Shown: positions 12,004 through 21,858 of the stretch, one piece after another
How positions within the stretch are numbered: position 1 is the stretch's first letter
How the letters are laid out: each line of letters begins with the position of its first letter
Source of the DNA: Selaginella tamariscina
Taxonomy: Eukaryota; Streptophyta; Lycopodiopsida; Selaginellales; Selaginellaceae
Length of the DNA stretch: 64,000 bases
Reading direction: 5' to 3'
Assembly: GCA_003024785.1 (NCBI GenBank)
Contig: PUQB01000501.1
Span: 26,001 to 90,000 of the forward strand
Notes under the pieces: generated by a model
The model's database searches: none
Seen by the model: only the letters and a program-made list of their open reading frames with translations
What the model was told of the DNA's origin: nothing
Made by a program: the position numbers and the translations under genes

Positions 12004-12749
12004 CTTGCAAGCCCAGCAGCGCTTGTCCTCTGTACAACAATAATCCTGAAAAACACCATCGTATATATATAAACACCCACCCACTCACTCCCACACACAC
12101 AACCTCGGCAATTTCACTATCCATCTCCGTACTCAGGTTGCCAATGCCATTCTGTGTTAGAAAATAATTTGAGTACTACAAGTTAATAAACAGAGAGAGA
12201 AAGAGGGAACCTTTGGGTAGCAATTCCAGCAGTAAGCATTGTTTAAGGTGCAGCAGTCATGATGTTCTGTCTGCATGCATGGAAGTGTTTAGAACGAGCT
12301 TCTAAACATACTAATGAGAATGTGTGTGCATGTATTACACGCATGCACACACACACACATACATAATGTACCTTCATATTATGCACACCGCGGTTCTCAA
12401 CAAACGAAAGATACACATTCTTGATTGTAGCGGTAGACTTTGGTAGAACCTGTAAAATAAGGATAAAAACGATGAGAGAAATAAAGAATATGTGATAGTG
12501 ACGGAAAGGGAAATGACCTCAAGAGGCCCAGGACAATTCCAAAAGTACGCTCTATCTCGAGTGGAACATAGCTTCTCAAATCCATACTCCTGAAACAAAC
12601 ACAAGCTCGGTTATAAGTCAGATATATATATAACAGACACACACACACACATAGAGAGACAGAGAGATTACCCTTCCTGAACTTGTAGGAGCATGCAGAA
12701 AGAGGATCGTTGTTGTGAGCAAGAACAGAGTGGAGAACTTCAAAGCCAT
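12004..12749 (-). CDS. Small secreted cysteine-rich peptide, paralogue on the opposite strand (3' exon unresolved)
   Basis: Six exons on the minus strand mirror the gene at 10093-10933: 12749-12672 (signal peptide beginning M-A-L-K-F-S-T-L-F-L-L), 12589-12518, 12449-12372, 12270-12211, 12151-12104 and 12045-12004. All are multiples of three with phase-0 GT-AG junctions, 126 codons in total. Exon lengths match the paralogue at exons 2, 4 and 5 (72, 60, 48). The same modules recur: C-S-T-R-D-R-A-Y-F-W-N-C, C-C-T-L-N-N-A-Y-C-W-N-C, C-C-T-E-D-K-R-C-W-A-C. Only the cysteine/tryptophan frame and a few flanking residues are shared, so the paralogues are old. TATA-like TATATAAATA lies upstream on the minus strand (about 12791-12800). 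The terminal exon was not identified. Function unknown, presumably secreted. Confidence 0.75.
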
Positions 12750-12980
12750 ACCTAAAAACCCTAATGCAAAATCCCTTAGAACACCCCCCCTATTTATATG
12801 GGTCCTTGGAGGAAACATTAAAGGAACATGCATACAGCGTGTTAACCAAAAATTAGTATTAATAATTTATATTATTATATTGTGATTACATTAATACCAC
12901 ATTATTCATACGTAATTCGTCGTAGGTACATATTAAATGTATAAACGGATAAATTTAGTTCGGAATATTCATATTTTGTT

Positions 12981-13011
<31 letters not shown>

Positions 13012-13180
13012 TTTAATGTGTGTGTGTGTGTATATTAAATATAGATATATATAATTGTTTGACTATATACTTATTTTTACAGATTTAGCACTGAAAGCAC
13101 AATGTTTGTATGATAAAGTGTGAGGTCTTTCTTTATTGATTAAGGATCTTCATCTAATTAATTGCGTTTTAATACATGTC
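12750..13180. other. AT-rich intergenic DNA with (TA)n microsatellite
   Basis: Contains a (TA)n run at about 12980-13003 and a (TG)n run at 13017-13032. No gene seen apart from the upstream region of the minus-strand peptide gene at its left edge. Confidence 0.5.
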
Positions 13181-13234
13181 TCTGCCAGTCGGTAGAGAGC
13201 AAGGGCTCTTAACCTCGAACCCCATGTGTGGCGA
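13181..13234 (+). pseudogene. Degenerate tRNA-Lys(CUU)-like sequence
   Basis: CAGTCGGTAGAGAGCAAGG resembles the D-arm/A-box side of a plant tRNA-Lys, followed by GGCTCTTAACC, which carries a CTT anticodon in its expected loop, and then TCGAACCCC of the T-arm. About 14 bases between anticodon stem and T-loop are missing and the acceptor ends do not pair well. A broken gene or a tRNA-derived SINE head is more likely than a working tRNA. Confidence 0.45.
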
Positions 13235-13479
13235 ATATTCTTTTGAGAGTTTTATAACAAGAAAGCGCATTATCACATTTATTTTTCTGATCCAACTTAT
13301 ATTCATTATTTTCGAAGATTATTTTAGTAATATTAAGGTGTTACATTAAATAAAACATTATACTGTATTGTTACTCATATGTATGTACAGTCTTGAGTGT
13401 TGCATTAAATAAATCATTATATTATTATTCATATGTATGTATGGACTGTTTCACCGTCCGTCCATACGTATGAATATAA

Positions 13480-13830
13480 CCTCTCTGCCTCAACTCTAGT
13501 TGCTTTTTCTTGCTCATTGTATTAAACCTTAGTTTCAACAATCGGAGAATATGCTTGAAATATTTTCAATATGAAGTTGGAAACACCTTGCACAGGTTGT
13601 ACACCCACACACATAAGCTTGAACCAGCATAAGACTTTCAGACATACCTAGAATCTCACACCAACTCACTAACCAAATGTTTTCCAAAAATTGATAACTC
13701 ACAGGATCAAACTCTTTACGCAGAATACAGACATGTTAACCAAAAGCGATAAAGTACATCAAGAATTTAGAGTTATCTAAACACTAAAACACCCTATGAC
13801 TTAATTCAGTCCTACTGACCATATAAACTT
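13480..13830 (-). mobile_element. Chromovirus remnant: leader and start of gag
   Basis: Reverse complement of 45690-46030 of the full-length chromovirus, with many substitutions. It includes the leader and the gag start region (start codon near 13516). It stops shortly inside gag. It is continuous with the LTR at 21859-22813; the MULE at 13840-21844 separates them. Confidence 0.75.
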
Positions 13831-13839
13831 ACTCTAATA
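13831..13839 (+). repeat. Target-site duplication of the MULE, left copy
   Basis: ACTCTAATA, repeated exactly at 21845-21853. Nine bases is the usual MULE duplication length. Confidence 0.85.
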
Positions 13840-13885
13840 GAGTGCCCGCCATTTTGGAGGCTTGGGGCCCAGGAGGCCTGGGCTC

Positions 13886-13922
13886 GAATATTCAAGAATA
13901 TTCTAGAATATTTTGAATATTC
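13886..13922. promoter_or_regulatory. Heat-shock-element-like array, left end of MULE
   Basis: Alternating GAA and TTC blocks start at 13886, 13891, 13896, 13901 and 13906: five modules at exact 5-bp steps, the canonical HSE geometry (nGAAnnTTCn). Another pair, one base out of phase, follows at 13915-13922. Copy 2 has the same array at 36461-36498, and the right end has another set at 21757-21786. Binding by heat-shock factor is inferred from the motif only. Confidence 0.6.
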
Positions 13923-14083
13923 TTTCTGGTCGGCAGTATTGGCCTCAGTCGGCAAAAAAGAATTCTATAAAACTGTTGTATTTCTATCTTATTTTTTTTA
14001 TATTAGCTTAATTTATTACTCAATATACATTAGCTAAAGTTTCTTCTTCATCTTAAGTAAAGCTGCAGTTCTCGAACCACCAG

Positions 14084-17000
14084 TTACGCTTGGACGTGGA
14101 GGTGTTTGAGTAGGTAATTCTCTGGTCTAATGTTCTCTGCGAGCTTGTTTGTTGCCAACCTAGAGAGTTCGAAACTCTTCTCGGTTCCTATAATATTCCT
14201 TCCGAGCTCGACGGCAGCTAACAATGATGACCCGGTTCCGGAACCAATATCCCAGACTAGGTCGCCAGGTCTACTGAGACGCTCGATCAAAAGCTGCATG
14301 AGTCGAACACTCTTCGGTTGAATCATCATCCTGCACAAACTTCCATTAGGATAAACAAAGCAAAGTACTTCCTTACCAAGCCTCCTGAAAACGGTCGGCG
14401 TGTCGACGAGGATCGTGTTCGTCAACGCCAGAGGGTTTGGCCTCTTCGACTTCTTCTCAGAGCTTTGCAGCACCAAGAGAACTAACAAGTTATCCTGCCA
14501 CATAGACCAAGTTAAACTTGAACTTGAATAGCTAGCTTACCTTAATTTTGTCACGGTATCCCCAGCCTCGTGCACGGTAGACGCTGTAAGTCCCTGCAAC
14601 CTCCAAGTTGATTACTGCAGCCGCCTGAATCACCCGAAACAGAAGGAGAACTCGCGAAGACGACCATGAAACCACTCGCTGCCAAGTGCATTCCACTGAA
14701 CTGCAAGGCCTCCTCCTCAAACTTCACCGGATCTAGCTGCACAATGTCCTTGTTGATGCTAGCACCTCCATATACAAGCTCATTGGGCAAGTCGAGGATG
14801 ATGAGGTTGAAGCCGTATTCACCTACCACTTCCTGGAACACCGTTTGTGACTCAACCGTATGTAGTCTGTCAACCTGTTGTCGGAGCTTGGTGTACACCT
14901 CTGTCTGGGAAGCACCCGGCTCGAAGAAAGACCTGCTCATCTCCTCCATATCGCACACAGCCAGGTCGTAGGATCCACGGGATGCAGCCAGGGTCGGGAT
15001 GAAGGTCATCAGGTCGTCCTTGATGTCCAAACTAGCTACAAGTGGCTGCACCTCATTGATTGTAAAGTCGATTGCCGGCGGAGGTGCTGTAGAAGAGCTT
15101 GGTCCCGCTCCCGATCCCTTTGCAGGTGTAGTTGTCTTCCGCACCGTCTTCTTCATCTTGCTCTTCTTGATAGCCTCTACTTCGTCCGGCTCCCAAACAA
15201 TCGCTGGTAGATCATTGCCTGCACGTCGAATAGTGAGCTCTCCCAAGCTGGTGGCTGTTGCGACGGACAGTCGAGCCAGAATGGAACATGCTCCCGTTCG
15301 AACGGTGTTAGAGCTCCTCTGCTCTTCGACCACATGTGAGGCTCGCTTGTATGATCTGTCCACAGCTTCATCGTCTGAGACGGTGCCATTTTCTTCGCCA
15401 GTATGAACCTGTAACACAAAGTCAGACAGTAGCAATGCTGGAATGAAAGCTTACCTCCCATATCATCCGACACGCAGACTCCTCACGCTCCAGAAACTCA
15501 TTCGGCTCCATCGAATAAGTGAACCGTATGCAGTCATGGAAGGGCTGAAAGACCAGGCACTTGCTCCGAGTTCGCATCTCGTCAAACCAGCTCATGAAGT
15601 CGACATCCGTTCCAACTTCTTCACCATCCTCTCGCAACCCCTTAAGGATCTGAATGGCTTCCTCGCGCACAGCCTTCCAATATAAGTCCAAGGTGAACCA
15701 CTTGATCCACTCTTTGTCCTGCATGCCTGGTAGCCCAAGTGTCTGTTGTTCTGCCTTGGATTCGAGACGGTGAGCTTGTTCAAGTATCGGAGTCGCAGCA
15801 TGTTTGAAATCTTCGCCTTTGACATCGCATACAGCTTCTCAATGCCCATCCAGCGACACTGCTTATGAGAGATGTTCGTCACCTTCTGGAACCACTCCTC
15901 CCCCAACTCTGGGTCTATGAGAGAGGAACTTGTGCATACGCTTGTCATGCTTCTTGTACACTAGCTGCTTCAGGTTCAGCTCAAGCTGTGGATTGCCTTA
16001 GCACTGGTGACTGCTCTGTCGAGATCATCGTCGATCTCGTTCTGCACATAGAATAAGTTAAAAACTTCTTTCCTATAAATCAAATCGGAGGTTACCTTGA
16101 AAAGGATCTTTGCGCAGATCAGGTTTGGAAGAGGATGCCAAGCCGTCTTTCCTGTTGAACTCTCCTTCCACTTCCGCACCTCAAGACGATCAACCTCCGT
16201 GAGTGACTCGAGGATTTTCTGAGTTCCTTCGGTACTAGTGCAGACCGCCTTTACAGCGAGGAGAATATGTGGTAGCGTTGTTTCCACAGATGTTGCTGAA
16301 GATCTGTTCAATGAAACTGTAAGTCTAGACCCTTAACAAAAAGAAAAGAAAATACTCACATGTTATCGATTGGAACATCGAAACCAGTTGAAGATTGTCG
16401 AGGTTCTCCGTGGAGATGAAACTCGATCGAACGCGAATAGCCCATCGCTGGTTGTCCTCTGCATCCTCCCGGTAGAGCTTCTGCAAAGCCTGTAGCCTAT
16501 GGTTCCCGTCCCAGCAGCTGAACTTCCGGTTTGAGAGCCTTGAAGCCCACTGTTTGTACTCCGGCTGAGTAAGAGCTTGCTCGAAAGACCGGTGCTGCTC
16601 GTACTGAATGTGTCCTTCGACAGCTCCGATAGCTCCTCAGCAGTGAGTCGATCTCCGATGGACAGAATGAACAAGGCCGTGTTGCGTAGATAACCAGCCT
16701 TCTTCAACGATGACACCAGCTGTCCAAGTCCCCTGGGTTCACTCGTCGAACCACCTCGTTCGAATGCATTCTACAGATGGGCACATCAGGAGGATCACCA
16801 AGTCCCTTGATAGTAATTTTGTCGAGCAGGTTCGCTGAGCTCTCCAAATGCAGGCTAGCCGGTATGCTGTATAACTCCTTCGGCTCCTTATCGCTCTTCG
16901 CCTTCTTGCCTTTTGGATCAGCTTTCCCGCGGCCTCTCTTTTTGCTGACTGCCTCCTCCAAGTCGTCCTCGCTAGCTTCAACTGCCTCTGTCATCTGCAC

Positions 17001-17252
17001 TTGCTCGTTCAGGACTGCAACCTCAGCGGATGAAGGAGGCAACTGCGACGAGCTCTCCGGGAAATCTGTGATGGTTGATGGAGGCTGCTCCTGCTCAACT
17101 GGTACTACTTCAGACTGAGTCACTGGAGGATCCTCCTTTGCTACATTAGATGGTTCTCCTCTCTTGCCTCGCTTGTGCTTCGATATCCTCTTCTCTTCCC
17201 GTGGCTCTTCATCAGGCGCAGTCTCTAGTAGACGTTTTGAAGCTCTCACCAT
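14084..17252 (-). CDS. ParB-like domain plus beta-class N4/N6 DNA methyltransferase-like protein (five exons)
   Basis: Start ATG at 17252; stop at 14084. Four short introns: 16359-16317, 16095-16042, 15454-15409 and 14540-14495 (43-54 nt). Exon 1 encodes a charged N-terminus rich in Lys/Arg/Glu (nuclear-signal-like K-K-R-G-R-G-K). It then encodes a ParB-like region: I-C-R-M-H-S-N-E-V-V-R-R-V-N, L-K-K-A-G-Y-L, and C-W-D-G-N-H-R-L-Q-A-L, equivalent to the ParB G-E-R-R-x-x-A loop. The middle section is unrecognised. The C-terminal part has N-L-I-I-L-D-L-P-N-E at the motif IV position and V-W-D-I-G-S-G-T-G-S-S (14214-14262) as AdoMet motif I. Catalytic motif first and AdoMet motif last is beta-class order. 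Motif IV is D-L-P-N rather than D-P-P-Y or S-P-P-W, so activity is uncertain. Frame changes near 16713, 16614, 15990, 15770 and 14640. It diverges from the transposase gene. Confidence 0.7.
14772..14812 (-). other. Putative catalytic motif IV of the methyltransferase-like protein
   Basis: Reads L-I-I-L-D-L-P-N-E-L-V-Y. A hydrophobic strand is followed by Asp and Pro, as in [DNS]PP[YFW], but the second Pro and the aromatic residue are replaced. The copy at about 37340-37375 has the same residues, so the change predates the split of the copies. Confidence 0.5.
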
Positions 17253-18489
17253 TTTGTAAACTCTGGAAAGCAAACACACAAGTCAATTGATTAGGAGACA
17301 AAATAAAAAAAAAATCAAAGATGACTAACCTTGTGGCTGCCGACTCAAGCTAGATGGTGCCGACCCTCTCAGTCGGCAAGAGATGTAGAAGAGCAATCCT
17401 GCCGACTGAGACAGTTGGTGCCGACCCTCTCAGACGGCACTGAAGAGATAATGGTGCCGACTGAGCTAGGATGGTGCCGTCCCTCTCAGACGGCACAAAT
17501 GGGAAGACCCATTAACTCTGAAAAAAAGAAATACTTGAGCCGCAAAGCAAAAAATAAACAAATTGAAAATACCTTGTGGCTGCCGACTGAACCAGGATGG
17601 TGCCGTCACTCTCAGTCGGCACAAATGGGAAGACCCTTTATCTCTGGGATTCCGACACAAATGGGAAGACCCATTAACTCTGAAAAAAAAAACATTGTGA
17701 TATGGATACTTGAGCCGCAAAGAAAAAAAATAAACAAATTGAAAATACCTTGTGGCTGCCGACTGAACCAGGATGGTGCCGTCACTCTCAGTCGGCACAA
17801 ATGGGAAGACCCTTTATCTCTGGGATTCGACACAAATGGGAAGACCCATTAACTCTGAAAAAAAAAACATTGTGATACGGATACTTGAGCCGCAAAGAAA
17901 AAATAAACAAATTGAAAATACCTTGTGGCTGCCGACTGAACCAGGATGGTGCCGTCCTCTCAGTCGGCACAAATGGAAGACCCTTTAATCTCTGAAAAAT
18001 AAATTATTTGAGCCGCAAATCATAAAATAAAGAAATTGCACATACCTTGTGGCCGCCGACTGAGCAGGATGGTGCGACAATCTAAATCGGCACAGAAATC
18101 TCGATTGATTTACTTGGGCGCTGCACGAATCGACTCGAAATGGATGGCGCCGCTCCTCTCAAGCCCCTTGGAGGAGATTTCAGAACTCAGATCTGAGATT
18201 GAAAAAACCCTAGCCGCAGTGGAAACAGTAAACCCTATCTACCAAAAAACCCTAGCCGCAATGAAAACAGTGAACCCTACGGAATAAATGTGACATTAAT
18301 ATTTAGGGTTAATATTAAAATATGTGAATAATTGGTAAAGGTGAAGATATTTCAAATCATAAAAGGTAGTAATTAAATTAAATCGGTGATACTAGAGAGG
18401 ACAGCATTAAGAACACTGTGAGCTGGGAGCGTAGAATTAATTATATACAAAAGTGTATTCACGTTTATTATCAACGATTATAATTTTTT
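17253..18489. promoter_or_regulatory. Bidirectional promoter region with ~170-bp tandem repeats rich in GCCGACTG/CAGTCGGC
   Basis: Five imperfect repeats, each starting near CCTTGTGGCTGCCGACTG, begin at about 17330, 17574, 17748, 17921 and 18042. Each holds GCCGACTG followed about 30 bp later by its inverse CAGTCGGC, then an ACAAATGGGAAGACCC phrase and an A-rich stretch. CAGTCGGC also occurs just inside both ends of the element (13941-13948 and 21729-21736). The region lies between the start codons of the two divergent genes. These are candidate binding sites for an element-encoded protein. 18180-18270 has CCCTAGCCGCA repeats. No gene seen here. Confidence 0.65.
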
Positions 18490-21400
18490 TTGGCGAACGA
18501 GAGTGTGTTTAATCTTTTGCTTTGCTTTCCTAAACCACCGAGCTTTCTCCTTGCGTTGTCATGGCCAGATGAAGGCATTGACAAAGATTTCCCAGTCGAT
18601 GAAGATGGAAATGCTTTTGTGTTTGAACATGATCTTCACTTTGCTTTCAACATTCCTTGTTGGTTCAGTATACATGTGGTTCAATTGATGTCAGTTTCTG
18701 CGAGTTCTGGAGAAGATGTGGAGTTGTTACCAGAAGGCAATGCATCAAACCAGTTTGTCTTTTACACATTGTGCCCGGCAAAGGGCCGTTGTTCAGGTTG
18801 CGGACAAAGGAGCGTGAGGAATCCATGCTGGTGTGTCTTCTAAGAGCAGACAAATGTAGGATAGGGAAGGATCTCATTGGTTCGTCTGAAGTTAAACGAG
18901 TCTCTGTACCGCAGATATACAATGGAAATGTCATTTACGAACTTCCCCAAAGAAAGAAAGCACAGAGAAGTACTTGGGGATGAATCGCAAGGATGGCTGC
19001 TACCATTGGACACACCCGAGCACAACACACTGGCATGTTCCGGCGAGTCAGTCGAAGTTCATGTGTCGGACATCTCAAATGCATCAATCCTACCTGCCCC
19101 TACTTGGCTTTTGAGAAGAAAGCAAATGAATGTCACTTCAAGGGTGCTGTGGAGAAGGCAAAGACAACTGAGACAGGCAAAGTAATAGGCATGAAATGTA
19201 AGCATTGTGGAGAGGAGCCATTGCTAGTGCACACTTGTCCGGCTTATGTGTACTACATTCTGCCAGACGACATTTCTTTTACAAGGTTGTTCATTCACAG
19301 AGGTGTTCATCAGCATCCAGTCAGCCCCTCAGTGTCAGCTTCAAACGTTCAGTGCCAGATCTAGTGTCAGCAACGTGGTAAAGAGCAGTCCGAACCAATC
19401 AACGAGTGATTGAGTTTCAAGCTGCGTGAGCTCATCTTTGAAGAACTTTTCAAGGAAGAAGGAGAAGTCTCGTACACTGGTTTACTCTCAAAACTTGAAC
19501 CTCTAACAAACCATCGAAGGTATTTTTCTTTAGATCTCTACACACTGACGTGACCTTTCCTTTAGGACTCGGGACTGGATTACACAATCAAGACAGAAGG
19601 AGACACACTTTAGAGAGGGTTACGAGGGTCTTCTGGAGCTGAAGACAAAGTTGCCAATACCTTTCATTCACGTCATACATGTTCCAGGGATGGAACTGCA
19701 TGGTGCTGAGGAGCAGCCTCTGATCTTCAAAATGACAGTTGAGGGACCGGGTTCAGGAGTTGACTACATCAGAAGGTGTCAAAGTGGAGGAGACCTTCAT
19801 GATCAATGGGTTGTTCTGGACCACACGCACCGTATACCAGACTGGGCGACAATTGGAATACACCTTTATGACCCATTGTAAGTTGTAGAACTCTTCATAA
19901 CACTTTCTAATCTTTGTTATCTAATGCTCTCTTACAGTGTCAGATCCATGGTGACTATAGCTTACGCAGATATGTGCCGCGAAGATAATGTTGCAGTGCT
20001 GAAGTTCTTGAACACAATGCTAGAGGTTTGTAAGCAGGGTTTGGAGAATGTCAACTTTGCTGGTTTCATGTCGGATGAGGCTGGAGCGATATGGATAGCC
20101 TTGCGCCAAGTATTCAACAACGGAGAAAAGATGAAAGGGAGGGAAAGAAGCTGTCTGTTTCACTTTATGCAATCCGTGCGTCAGGTGACAAAGAAATGGA
20201 TCGCAGAAGAACATCGCGAAGAACACATGAAGCTTGCTCGTGCCTGGCCTGCAGCACTGAATGAACAATCTAAGAAAGAACAACTAGCAATTCTCGAGTC
20301 TTTTTGGGAAGGACGAGCGTCAAACATTCGAGCTTTGAAGACATGGCTGTCTTGGGGATCAGGCATGAGGACCACATCTCCTGGCGGAACTGGGAGACAT
20401 GACAGAAAAGGACTCGCGAGCGTTCCAACTACAAACAATGCTGAAGTGATTCATGCGAGAGCAAGAAGAGCAAGATTGGCCAAAAGAGTACCACTGCTGG
20501 AGGCGACAATGTTAGACCTCACCGATGCAGTTATGCAAGTGTGAAGGTGAAACGGCAATAGAAGGGAGGTATACAGGGTCAGGTCCTTCGAAAGGAAACT
20601 CTGTTGAAACGAGTGCAACACAAACTCTCTGAGGGGAAAAGTGTATCTCCATCAACAATTATCAATCTGGTGGAAGGCGAGGAACACTTGACCAGCCCGG
20701 AGTTCACGAGTACCACTAACGTTCGAGTGCAAACTGTTAGGAGAACAGTCACAGGAACAGAACAGTCTGATGCTCGACGTTCACACAGACATGATGTAGA
20801 GTACACAGAGCGGGTGGTCCAAAACAACAGGAGAAAGAGGTTAAGGTTCAAGAGGTTTTGGAGAGAGAGATTGCTCAAACAGAGTGGGCCATCAGACGAA
20901 TCGGAGCATCCAGTAAGGTTAAGTGTTTGGGGATGAATCAGGAAGGAACTGCTCTGTGTGGAAAACCAATCGGTTATCCAAGCAGAGTGCCAGCACCAGG
21001 ATTCTATGGAAAACGAATGTACAGTGATGCCTTGGGGAATGAGGAGTATGTACAACAGATGATGTGGTTCTGCCCAAAAGATTCAGGGTGTTTCATGCGG
21101 CCAAACGGCAAAATTCTTCAGTCACGAATTCCAACACCACCAACGGTTTGGCCTGTGCTCAAGGAAACGAAGCTGACAAGTGAGGAGGTCAAAGAACTAC
21201 AGGATGCAGGCTTTGTTCTGGAAGGTTTACAGGGACGGCAGGAAGAGTAGATGAGGGTCAGAAGGACAAAACACCATCGCCACCACGTGGAGCTGGATCT
21301 ACAACAATTCCACCTTTCGAAGGACGTATGGTCCGGACTCCAACAAAAATGTCTAAGGAACAAGAGAAGAATTTCCACAAGGCCAAGACGTTTTTAGGTC

Positions 21401-21726
21401 GTGTGAGAAATGTTGAAGTGACAGTTAGAGGACGGAAGGAGGCTTTCGTTGTGTCGGCAGGAAATGACTCTGCAAAGGTGACTATTAGTACTTATCCTAC
21501 ATGCAGTTGTTCTACCTTTCAGAAGAGCAAAAGTTGGAGCCCATGTGTACACATGTACTTCGTCTACAGCCGTGTGCTTGGCTTGAACCCGGACATCACA
21601 TATTTTCTACAAAGGCGATCACTCAGTGAGATGGAGGTCCACCGTTTGCTGGTGAATTGCAGCAGAGTTCATGACCCACCGTGCTACAAGGATAAATGGT
21701 TTAGGGTTAGGATAATGCTTTATTAA
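18490..21726 (+). CDS. MULE-type transposase with zinc-binding N-terminus and SWIM finger (frameshifted)
   Basis: Two short introns, 19520-19565 (46 nt) and 19878-19937 (60 nt), join the main frames. The N-terminal part has a cysteine/histidine-rich DNA-binding-like region: H-L-K-C-I-N-P-T-C-P-Y-L, M-K-C-K-H-C-G-E, H-T-C-P-A-Y and H-Q-H-P, about 19068-19320. The RNase-H-like core follows, with V-V-L-D-H-T-H-R (first Asp), G-F-M-S-D-E-A-G-A (second Asp), C-L-F-H-F (MULE CxxH) and T-T-N-N-A-E-V-I-H (catalytic Glu). A linker with four cysteines is next, then the SWIM finger C-S-C...C-V-H (21505-21555). Frame changes near 18830, 18950, 19350, 20545 and 21250. The true start codon is uncertain; the first in-frame ATG is at 18688. 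Role: element excision and insertion in the nucleus. Confidence 0.8.
19520..19565 (+). other. Transposase intron 1 (46 nt)
   Basis: GTATTTTTC...TTTAG. Its removal continues the frame ...N-H-R-R-T-R-D-W-I. The same intron is at about 40332-40374 in copy 2. Confidence 0.7.
19878..19937 (+). other. Transposase intron 2 (60 nt)
   Basis: GTAAGTTGT...CTTACAG between Y-D-P and F-V-R-S-M-V. The intron is retained in copy 2 (about 40683-40742). Confidence 0.8.
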
Positions 21727-21756
21727 GCCAGTCGGCATATTAAAAAAACTTATATA

Positions 21757-21786
21757 TTCTAGAATATTCTTGAGAATATTCTAGAA
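21757..21786. promoter_or_regulatory. Heat-shock-element-like array, right end of MULE
   Basis: TTC-GAA-TTC at 21757-21769 and GAA-TTC-GAA at 21774-21786, each at 5-bp steps. Partial GAATAT phrases continue to about 21820. Confidence 0.5.
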
Positions 21787-21844
21787 TATACCTGGAATAT
21801 CTGCGAATATACTAGAATAATATGCCTCCTTTTCGCCGAGACCC

Positions 21845-21853
21845 ACTCTAATA
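21845..21853 (+). repeat. Target-site duplication of the MULE, right copy
   Basis: ACTCTAATA, identical to 13831-13839. Confidence 0.85.
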
Positions 21854-21858
21854 CCAAT

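Larger units (their letters stand above)
13840..21844. mobile_element. Complete MULE-type DNA transposon carrying a methyltransferase-like gene, copy 1
   Basis: An 8005-bp element with a 9-bp target duplication, ACTCTAATA. The imperfect inverted ends are GAGTGCCCGCC...GGAGGC on the left and, as reverse complement, GGGTCTCGGCG...GGAGGC on the right. It carries two divergent genes (14084-17252 minus, 18490-21726 plus) separated by a repeat-rich promoter region. It was inserted into the primer-binding site of an older chromovirus lying on the minus strand: joining the flanks restores the reverse complement of that site, with LTR on one side and leader on the other. A second, truncated copy is at 36416-42173. 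The mutator-like assignment rests on the transposase motifs, the 9-bp duplication and the SWIM finger. Confidence 0.85.

Noticed and set aside
14666..15406. Plus-strand open frames inside the methyltransferase-like gene
   Set aside because: They are antisense shadows of the exon between 15408 and 14541, which has motifs and consistent splice sites on the minus strand.
14084..17252. Restriction-modification system
   Set aside because: Only a methyltransferase-like protein is visible; no restriction endonuclease motif in either MULE gene or nearby.
13840..21844. Bacterial contamination or horizontal insertion of a prokaryotic gene
   Set aside because: The methyltransferase-like gene has four spliceosomal introns and is bounded by transposon ends and a 9-bp duplication inside a plant-type retroelement.
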